NCBI RefSeq assembly: GCF_900115125.1
Contig: NZ_FOVJ01000002.1
Coordinates: 372,001-436,000 of the forward strand
Length of the DNA: 64,000 bases
Source of the DNA: Nitrosospira briensis
Lineage (GTDB): Bacteria; Pseudomonadota; Gammaproteobacteria; Burkholderiales; Nitrosomonadaceae
Reading direction: 5' to 3'
The notes under the pieces were generated by a model, which did no database searches, was not told the origin of the DNA, and worked only from the letters and a program-made list of their open reading frames with translations. Both the position numbers and the translations under genes were made by a program. Positions 8,466 to 15,155 of this stretch are shown here, piece after piece; positions within the stretch are counted from its first letter, which is position 1, and every line of letters begins with the position of its first letter.

Positions 8466-9530
8466 TTAAAAAATCCGCCGCAACCACACACTGGCAAGAG
8501 CGACTAACAGCAATCCGGGCAGGAGCGCGGTCAACGCTGGATTCAGGTGCAACAACAGGCCTGCATTTGCAACAATCTGGTCAAACAGATATACGCTGAT
8601 GCCGAGCATTGACGCAAGTATGAGCCGGTTGCCGAGGCCGGCTCGTGCCGATCCGAAAACAAAGGGTATTGAGAGCAACAGCATTGCGATGGTGGTCACT
8701 GCGCCACCGGCCTTTCGCCATAAGGCCAATGCATAGGCATCTCCTTCTTGGCCGGTCGCCCGTAAAAAACGCACGTGAAAAAACAATTCGACCGGTGAAA
8801 GGCTTTCAGGGGACTTGGTCAGTGTCAGAATATCATCCGGGTTCAGAAACGACTTCCACTGCACTGAATTGGCGCTTACCGACTCTATCCGGTTTCCGTT
8901 AAAGCTCTTGGTGGTAACATCGTGCAGCTCCCACAGATCACCTTCTATGAAAGCAGCGTTCCTGGCGTAGGTATAGGTCAGTAGAAAACCGTTTTCGTCG
9001 AAATGCACTATCTCAATATCCACTGCTTTTCCCGCATGCAGCATCTCGCCGATACGTAATATATTCCGCTCGTCGCGTGTCCAGATCCCCAGATGTTTGC
9101 CCAGCGCCGCGCTCTTCTCAAGCGCAACGGCTCGCGAGGAAATAGCCTGCTGTTGAAATTGCGGCGCGACAAATTGATCCAGCACGGTAATGAATAATAA
9201 AAGAACCGATCCGACAGACAATGAAGCGAGGCTGATGCGAACCGGAGACACGCCTGCTGTGCGCATCGCCGTGAGCTCCGATCCCACTGCCAGCCGTCCC
9301 AATGCGATCACATTGCCCAGCAGCGCAACGAACGGTGCAAGCTGGATAAATCTGCGCGGCAGGAGCAAGCCGGTGTGCAGGAACGCATCCGTGACGCGGT
9401 AGGTCCCTTTCCCCACGTCGTCAAGCTGATCCAGCAAGTCGAGAAAACCGAATAGCGGCAAGAGCACCGCGGTGGCAATTCCCAGACCCATGACAACCTG
9501 GAAGGCCAGGTAGCGGTTGATTATTGTCAT
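8466..9530 (-). CDS. lptG: LptG-family LPS export permease
   Basis: I start it at ATG 9530, which overlaps the lptF stop (ATGA); the longer in-frame extension upstream would lie within lptF. The 354-residue protein begins MTIINRYLAFQVVMGLG and has the YjgP/YjgQ layout: three N-terminal membrane helices, a periplasmic beta-jellyroll domain of about 160 residues and three C-terminal helices. LptF and LptG form the membrane part of the LptB2FG transporter that lifts lipopolysaccharide out of the inner membrane. Here the pair sits inside a lipid-synthesis cassette, so it could be a paralogue serving another lipid. A 159-nt gap separates it from the kinase gene downstream. Confidence 0.85.
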   Translation of the reverse strand: MTIINRYLAFQVVMGLGIATAVLLPLFGFLDLLDQLDDVGKGTYRVTDAFLHTGLLLPRRFIQLAPFVALLGNVIALGRLAVGSELTAMRTAGVSPVRISLASLSVGSVLLLFITVLDQFVAPQFQQQAISSRAVALEKSAALGKHLGIWTRDERNILRIGEMLHAGKAVDIEIVHFDENGFLLTYTYARNAAFIEGDLWELHDVTTKSFNGNRIESVSANSVQWKSFLNPDDILTLTKSPESLSPVELFFHVRFLRATGQEGDAYALALWRKAGGAVTTIAMLLLSIPFVFGSARAGLGNRLILASMLGISVYLFDQIVANAGLLLHLNPALTALLPGLLLVALASVWLRRIF

Positions 9531-10615
9531 CTGCGCAGAAATAGCTTCTGCCAGAAACCGGGTGACAGCAGGGTGAGCGCGCCAAGGAACATCACGATAT
9601 AGAGCCACCAGACACCGGGAACCCTGCCGATGGTGCCCTGCTCGACCCAGGTCTGGGCTAATCCGGTCAGGATATAATAGATTGCGAAAACCAGCGCCGC
9701 AGCATAGTACGTCCTTTCGCCCTTGTCCTGCCGAGGGGAGGCACGGCTGAATGGCACAGCAATAAGCGCTAGCAGGATGGTCGCAAACGTACGCGAGAGC
9801 CTCCACTGGAATTCAGCGATATCCCGCGGCTGATCGGATTTCGCCAACGTCTCCGTTGCTGCAGCTTTCCGTTTGTAATCCAGTACATTCCCGCTGTCAG
9901 TGAAATAAACCAATTTGTCGAACTGGACAACCGTATCCTCTGTTCCGGAATGCATTAGCCGGTAAATGAAGCCGTCGATCAACTGGATCTGCGGACGCTC
10001 GCCGCGCGCGGGTTCAGGCTGATGAGCTTCTTTGGCCAGAATGATCTCGCTGCTGCCGTTTTTATTCATGTAATGAAACACGTCTTTCATCTGTTTGCCC
10101 GCGTCATCCTTGGTTTGAATATAAACCACCCTGCCCTTGCCTTTGTCCTTGCCCTCGCTTCCATAGAAGCGCCCGGCCTGGAAACGTTCCATGTTCAGTT
10201 CAGCCTCTGCCTGGGCATTCAGCAGATAGCTTTCCTCATACGCCCACGGGCGCACGAAAACAGAAAGAACTCCGCTGGCAATTCCAACCGGAATCGCGAC
10301 GATGAGCACCGCGTAGATTATGCGGTTCTCGCTAACGCCGGCAGAACGCAACACGGTGATTTCCTGCTCTCTGTGCAGCCGGCCGAGCCCGATCACCACC
10401 GCGACATAGAGGGAGATCGGCATCAGCACCTCCAGCGCGATCAAGGTCTTCAGCAGCACGAGCTTCAGCATGGACGCAAGGCCCAGTGACTCTGTCACTG
10501 CCCCGGCCAGGAAGCGCGCGCTGCTGAAACTCGCGAACAATATCGCCAGGATAGCGGCGACCACGGTGAACGGTATCAACAATTCACGCGCGACATATCG
10601 TTCTATTATCTTCAC
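9527..10615 (-). CDS. lptF: LptF-family LPS export permease
   Basis: A 362-residue YjgP/YjgQ family permease starting MKIIERYVARELLIPFTVV. Three helices (about 12-32, 50-85, 100-120) precede a periplasmic domain with an Arg/Lys/Glu-rich loop and three helices close the protein. LRSAGVSENRIIYA matches the cytoplasmic coupling region that contacts the LptB ATPase. The stop overlaps the lptG start. The upstream neighbour is a nucleotidyltransferase gene 51 nt away on the same strand, so transcription probably runs from the GNAT gene through to the Tam41-like gene. Confidence 0.88.
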   Translation of the reverse strand: MKIIERYVARELLIPFTVVAAILAILFASFSSARFLAGAVTESLGLASMLKLVLLKTLIALEVLMPISLYVAVVIGLGRLHREQEITVLRSAGVSENRIIYAVLIVAIPVGIASGVLSVFVRPWAYEESYLLNAQAEAELNMERFQAGRFYGSEGKDKGKGRVVYIQTKDDAGKQMKDVFHYMNKNGSSEIILAKEAHQPEPARGERPQIQLIDGFIYRLMHSGTEDTVVQFDKLVYFTDSGNVLDYKRKAAATETLAKSDQPRDIAEFQWRLSRTFATILLALIAVPFSRASPRQDKGERTYYAAALVFAIYYILTGLAQTWVEQGTIGRVPGVWWLYIVMFLGALTLLSPGFWQKLFLRR

Positions 10616-10666
10616 GGATATCTTCTGCCGCTATGAGTAGAATAGTCTTTAAAAACGGGGCACCGC

Positions 10667-11506
10667 CTAGGCGATATCATGCGGGTCGGTTCGCTCTCGA
10701 GCCAGGGGTACCTCTCCCGCCAGCACGGATTCCACAAGCAGCATATCCTCAACCTTGTCAACATCGACGCCAGCCTGTGGATAAGGCAAAAATACCGGCC
10801 GCACAAGAATGCCGGTTTTTGCCGCGACAGTCTTGAGTCCCCTGTCAATTGTCAGCAATCCCAGCAGATAGGAAAGAACGGTTATGATGCCAAAGACTTG
10901 ACCAATCAATAGCCACGGACGTTTACGCAGGTCTTCCGCCCGCTGCCAGAACAAAACCAGGCCCCGGCCGCGCGGATTGAGAAAGGCATAAAGATTACAG
11001 CCGCAAACCCCTCCGTCCCGTAGCCGTATCACGGTACGCTTTACTCCAGGAAACGCCGCTGCCACATCCTCGTGCTTCACGACGCCCACAGTGGCGTCGC
11101 CACCCGCAGCCTGTGATTTACTTAAAAAATACCGGACAATGGAAGGCGTCAATAACGCATGATCCGCCGTTGTCAGCAAGACGGGTGAACCTTGATCGAT
11201 CTGTGCAAGACCGCTGTTAGCACTGCGACTGGGGGAATCCAGATTGGGCACCCAGAGGACACGCCCGCAGCTGATTCGCTTCTCCAGTTCCGGGCAGTCC
11301 GGCAGCACAGACGCGGGGGGACCGCATACAACAATGGCCTTCACCATGCCACTGCCTTCCAGCGCATCCAGCACGCGTATGATCATCGGCGTACCACCGA
11401 CCGGTGCAATTGCCTTGCATGCCATACCTGTTTTAACCGCGATTGGATCGTTGGCCGACCGATCCGCCGCCAGCACCACCGCGGTAAACTGATCTGTTTT
11501 ATTCAT
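10667..11506 (-). CDS. MobA-like nucleotidyltransferase with an internal membrane helix
   Basis: The N-terminal half is an NTP-transferase domain: FTAVVLAADRSA, then a KAIAPVGGTPMI segment equivalent to the K..a...g.p.i motif and LLTTADHALLTP as the acidic metal site (TADH). Residues about 198-219 (WLLIGQVFGIITVLSYLLGL) form one clear hydrophobic helix, unusual for MobA or GlmU-type enzymes. After it comes a short domain ending with VDVDKVEDMLLVE, resembling the dVDtpeDl tail of such transferases. It would make a nucleotide-activated head group or sugar at the membrane. Start ATG 11506 is my choice; a GTG at 11560 is possible, and neither has a strong ribosome site. Confidence 0.65.
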   Translation of the reverse strand: MNKTDQFTAVVLAADRSANDPIAVKTGMACKAIAPVGGTPMIIRVLDALEGSGMVKAIVVCGPPASVLPDCPELEKRISCGRVLWVPNLDSPSRSANSGLAQIDQGSPVLLTTADHALLTPSIVRYFLSKSQAAGGDATVGVVKHEDVAAAFPGVKRTVIRLRDGGVCGCNLYAFLNPRGRGLVLFWQRAEDLRKRPWLLIGQVFGIITVLSYLLGLLTIDRGLKTVAAKTGILVRPVFLPYPQAGVDVDKVEDMLLVESVLAGEVPLARERTDPHDIA

Positions 11507-11649
11507 CTGCAAACGTTTTACTCCATTTTGCGGTCTCCCGGATAATCCGCGGAGACTCACCAGAAAGAAGGCGAAGTGACGCGTAAAGTACTGGCGAACA
11601 TACGCTGAACCAAAAATCGGCAGTCAACCCCTCGGTTCAGGATAACGGA

Positions 11650-12801
11650 TTAGAGCGCCTTTCCATAAATCCGGTAACGCTTGTATTCCCTGCAACCCAA
11701 GCCCGCAAGAATTGCGCGCATGGGCTTGTTATCCTCAAGTATCCATGATAATTCAACGGCCTTAACTCCCAGCGATCGCCCCAGTTCTCTCGGCGCATCA
11801 ATTACCATGAAAGCAAGAGCCATCCCGAGCGGAGTATTATGAAATTGCTTGCGCACTCCCATCAACGGTATTCTGCCGGTACGAACGCCTCCCCTGGATC
11901 TGATCCTGGTCAGTCTGAGCCAGCCGAATGGGAACAGGCTTCCATCAAGCTCGGCAAAAATCTCGTTCAGGTTCGGCAACGCCACCATGAAGGCGGCAGG
12001 AATGCCATCAACCTCTGCAATCTGGATGCAATCGTCGGGCACCAGCAGGCGGAGGCTGGCGCCAAGCTCATCGAACTCGGCCTTGGTAATAGGAACGAAG
12101 CCCCAGTTTTCGGACCAGGCGTCGTTGAATATATCACGCAGCACTTCCATCTCCTGGCTGAATTTGTCCCGGCGAAGCGTCCTCAGACGCACCTGGCCCG
12201 AAAACTTGCTGATCAGGGAGCTCATCAATCGCGGCACCTTGAAATCCACCTCTGCCCAATAGGCAAGCATATCCTTTAACGGCTGATAGCCTTGCTCTTC
12301 GAGCAGCCGCCCATACCATTTGCGCGAATGCGGCATCATCACCACCGGGGGCGTGTCGAAACCATCCACCAGAATGCCGCATTCCTGATTGATCGATAAA
12401 TTAAACGGCCCTGTTATACGGCGGGTGCCGCGGGCAGCCAGCCATTCCTCCGCGATGCGCATCAGCGATGCCGATGGCGCCGCATCATCAATGCATTCAA
12501 ACAGTCCAAAATGGCCGGTGTCCGCCCCGTATCGCTCGCGGTGAAGTTGATCAATTTGAGCGCTGATCCTCCCTACCGGCTGATTATTCCGGTATGCAAC
12601 CCAGGCCTGCCACTCGCCATGTTTGAAAAAGGGATTGAATCTGGAGAAATGAAGGCGCCGTTCCAGGCGTAACGGCGGTACCCACATCGGGTCATCCGCG
12701 TAAATTTGCCACGGGAGATCGATAAACGCCCCCATCTCGCGGCGGTTTGTAACCGGGAGCACGGTAATTCCCGAGGATGCCGATGCAACGCTTTCATTCA
12801 T
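11650..12801 (-). CDS. GNAT-fold acyltransferase-like protein (YghO-type)
   Basis: A 383-residue protein if started at ATG 12801; a TTG at 12864 would add 21 residues. It opens with a segment typical of large GNAT-related proteins (FIDLPWQIYADDPMWVPPL), then FFKHGEWQAWVAYRN, ITGPFNLSINQECGILVDGF and a C-terminal half with ELSWILEDNKPMRAIL, where an acetyltransferase would hold its last conserved strand and helix. Known relatives include the E. coli YghO annotation and, as I recall, the GNAT-fold bacterial ceramide synthase of Caulobacter. Together with the KAS and ACP genes divergent from it, an N-acyl transfer in lipid synthesis is a reasonable guess. Substrate is not visible. Confidence 0.6.
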   Translation of the reverse strand: MNESVASASSGITVLPVTNRREMGAFIDLPWQIYADDPMWVPPLRLERRLHFSRFNPFFKHGEWQAWVAYRNNQPVGRISAQIDQLHRERYGADTGHFGLFECIDDAAPSASLMRIAEEWLAARGTRRITGPFNLSINQECGILVDGFDTPPVVMMPHSRKWYGRLLEEQGYQPLKDMLAYWAEVDFKVPRLMSSLISKFSGQVRLRTLRRDKFSQEMEVLRDIFNDAWSENWGFVPITKAEFDELGASLRLLVPDDCIQIAEVDGIPAAFMVALPNLNEIFAELDGSLFPFGWLRLTRIRSRGGVRTGRIPLMGVRKQFHNTPLGMALAFMVIDAPRELGRSLGVKAVELSWILEDNKPMRAILAGLGCREYKRYRIYGKAL

Positions 12802-12960
12802 GAAGGAAAGTAGCCATATATGCGATTTCAAAACAAAACATATGAAGATATCCGTTTGAGGCAACGCGTTTACGCACTGAATTCACGTTCGGCACGTTTC
12901 CGGACTGCGAATTTTCTCCGACGCCGGTTGTGGGAGATAGACGAAGATTTGTTAACTCAT

Positions 12961-13197
12961 GACATGTTGATGACGTGATATTATAATTGGTGGTTTGCAA
13001 GCTGAGGCGGATTTAAAAAATTTGCTGAGGCCATGAGGACGCGCCGGATGCATCGTGACCGTTGGCTGGCGTCATAATGATCACGCCAACATTCGGGCCG
13101 TGTAAAAGTGACGGATTTATGATTTGCGCTATCCGTGGTCCACTCAGTCCCTGATGACCCCGCCGCGGCGGGAAAAGCTGACATGTTGAGGACGTGA
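12961..13197. repeat. pair of 18-nt direct repeats in the divergent region 12802-13296
   Basis: The 495-nt stretch between the GNAT gene (minus) and the small membrane protein (plus) has no convincing gene. It holds two copies of GACATGTTGANGACGTGA, at 12961-12978 and 13180-13197, differing at one base and starting 219 nt apart. A dyad with TGGCGT and ACGCCA arms lies between them, around 13064-13087. The layout would suit a regulator controlling both divergent units, but no promoter boxes are clear. Confidence 0.5.
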
Positions 13198-13296
13198 ATG
13201 GCGCCGAAGCGGATGGGCCTGACTGGATTTAATCAAAAAGAAAACAACGGTTGAAGATTTTTCTGTAGTGATAATTTACGCAAAGGTTGATTAGTA

Positions 13297-13551
13297 ATGG
13301 AAACATCAGATTATAACCTCCTGATATCGATCGCCCTTATTCCCGTTGTCGTCGGGCTGCAGATATGGGTGAGGAAACGTCGCCTGAGCCGACGCAACGA
13401 ATCCGGACAACAGGAATTCGACAGCCTCGGCACGACGCTCCTTTCGGCAGTTATAGAGGGATTGGCGGTGATTTCGAGTTTGATACTTATTATCTGGATC
13501 ATGGGGGGCATATTGAGATTCCTCTTCCCGATGATGTTCAATGCACAGTAA
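13297..13551 (+). CDS. small two-helix membrane protein, unknown function
   Basis: An 84-residue protein with one helix at residues about 5-22 (LLISIALIPVVVGLQIWV), a basic segment RKRRLSRR, and a second helix at about 51-75 (VIEGLAVISSLILIIWIMGG). By the positive-inside rule the basic loop faces the cytoplasm. I do not recognise the family. It lies 27 nt upstream of a beta-ketoacyl-ACP synthase on the same strand, so it probably belongs to the lipid unit, perhaps as a membrane partner. AAAGG about 9-10 nt before the ATG may serve as ribosome site. Confidence 0.6.
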   Translation: METSDYNLLISIALIPVVVGLQIWVRKRRLSRRNESGQQEFDSLGTTLLSAVIEGLAVISSLILIIWIMGGILRFLFPMMFNAQ

Positions 13552-13578
13552 CGCTCTCATGACTTACAATGGCCGCAT

Positions 13579-14799
13579 ATGCGCGTAATTGTCACGGGAA
13601 TGGGGGTGGTATCGCCGATTGGCATTGGCACTGACCAGTTCTGGTCGGCGGCTGTCAATGGGATTAGCGGAATTAAAAAAATTTCGAGCTTCGATGCATC
13701 AAATCTTCGTTCCCAGATAGCGGGCGAAGTGAGCGAATTCAATCCCTCCACCTTCCTGTCGCCCAAATACATAGAGCAAACCGATAGATTCACCCAACTG
13801 GCGCTGCTGGCGGCGAGCCTTGCTATCGAGGACGCGGGGGGGCTGGATACCTACGCGCCGCAACGTGTGGCCGTAAGTATAGGCTCGGGGATGGGGGGCT
13901 TTGCCACCTTCGAGTCTTCTGCAATACGCAAGTTCCGTAATCAGCCGGTACCTCCTTTTACGGTGCCTCGAACCATGGCAAACTCCGCAGCTGCCTGGAT
14001 CGCGATAAAACATCAGCTGAAAGGAGTGAATCTGACGTGCAGTACCGCCTGCTCTTCCGGTGCCAATGCTATCGGCATGGCGCTTGATCTCCTGCGCGCG
14101 GGGAGGGCCGATGTCGTGGTTGCAGGCGGGGCGGAAGCATGCGTACTACCGCTGACCATGAATGGCTTCGAGATATTGCATGCCTTAACTACAGGCTCCA
14201 ACGCGGACCCGGCCAGGGCATCCCGGCCTTTTGCCAAGGGGCGGGATGGTTTCATTATGGCAGAAGGCGCGGGTATACTTATCCTGGAGAGGGAAGAAGA
14301 GGCAACGCATCGAGGGGCGAAAATGTACGCCCGACTGGCCGGTTATGGACAGGCATGTGATGCCTTGCATATCGTAATGCCAAATATGGAGGGCCAGGTA
14401 TCGGCAATGCGAGGGGCTATCGAGGACGCGGGCATGGCACCTGACTCCATCGATCATATCAACGCGCACGCCACCTCCACGCCGCTTGGAGATATCGTGG
14501 AAACCCGGGCCATTAAAAATCTTTTTGGAAACAGGGCCCGGGATATCGCCATCAGCGCCACCAAGTCGCTGCTGGGGCACACCGTGGGTGCATCCGCCGC
14601 CATCGGCAGTATCGCTACAATCATGGCGCTTCGTACCGGCATGATACATCCAACCATTAATCTTGAAGAAGCTGATCCAGAGTGCGATCTCGATTACACG
14701 CCCAACGTCGCGCAGCAGAAGAACCCCCGTACCGGCCTATGTAACGCTTTCGGATTTGGGGGCAACAATGCCAGTATTCTTTTTACAACCCTTGAATGA
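13579..14799 (+). CDS. beta-ketoacyl-ACP synthase (FabF/KAS II-like)
   Basis: A 406-residue thiolase-fold condensing enzyme with the full catalytic triad: Cys158 in STACSSGANAIG, His297 in NAHATSTPLGD and His334 in LLGHTVGASAA. It would extend an acyl chain on ACP by decarboxylative condensation with malonyl-ACP. FabF is usually beside fabD, fabG and acpP; here it stands with one ACP gene 15 nt downstream and a lipid cassette divergent upstream. That points to a specialised KAS that supplies an acyl chain to that cassette, although a role in general fatty acid synthesis cannot be excluded. Confidence 0.88.
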   Translation: MRVIVTGMGVVSPIGIGTDQFWSAAVNGISGIKKISSFDASNLRSQIAGEVSEFNPSTFLSPKYIEQTDRFTQLALLAASLAIEDAGGLDTYAPQRVAVSIGSGMGGFATFESSAIRKFRNQPVPPFTVPRTMANSAAAWIAIKHQLKGVNLTCSTACSSGANAIGMALDLLRAGRADVVVAGGAEACVLPLTMNGFEILHALTTGSNADPARASRPFAKGRDGFIMAEGAGILILEREEEATHRGAKMYARLAGYGQACDALHIVMPNMEGQVSAMRGAIEDAGMAPDSIDHINAHATSTPLGDIVETRAIKNLFGNRARDIAISATKSLLGHTVGASAAIGSIATIMALRTGMIHPTINLEEADPECDLDYTPNVAQQKNPRTGLCNAFGFGGNNASILFTTLE

Positions 14800-14814
14800 A
14801 GGAAGAGATCAGAA

Positions 14815-15069
14815 ATGGATACAGCGGAGATTGAAGCAAAGGTCATACAGTTTATCGCTACAAAGGTCGAGAATCTGGATACGTCCACAATAAGCAGATC
14901 TTCAAAATTCGAGGAACTCGGGCTTGATTCAATGGATACGATTCAGCTTCTTTTTGACGCTGAAGATACTTTTGGCATTAATTTCGATAGTGAAGAAGCA
15001 AAAGGATTCAGCAGCGTGGGAGATATTATTTCCTACATTGAAAATCATCAGGCACCCGCATCCTCTTAA
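14815..15069 (+). CDS. acyl carrier protein
   Basis: An 84-residue acidic helical protein with FEELGLDSMDTIQL: Ser39 in the DSM motif is the 4'-phosphopantetheine attachment site. GGAAG precedes the ATG. It differs from a housekeeping AcpP at several positions (for example KVENLDTSTISRSS early on), which suits a specialised carrier. It is the last gene of the plus-strand KAS unit and is convergent with topB. Confidence 0.9.
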   Translation: MDTAEIEAKVIQFIATKVENLDTSTISRSSKFEELGLDSMDTIQLLFDAEDTFGINFDSEEAKGFSSVGDIISYIENHQAPASS

Positions 15070-15155
15070 AGGATGAGCGGATACAAGAATCGGGCTCACT
15101 CAGCTGAACAAACGAACCAGAAAGCCGATGGTGCGGCCCTCTGTTATCGATCTCG

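Noticed and set aside
9531-9806. N-terminal extension of LptG
   Set aside because: It would lie inside lptF and reads as non-helical, Cys-rich sequence unlike the family; the ATG at 9530 gives the normal LptG start.
12981-13184. Open frame on the minus strand in the divergent region of the lipid cassette
   Set aside because: No ribosome site, unusual composition and no motif; it covers the direct repeats.
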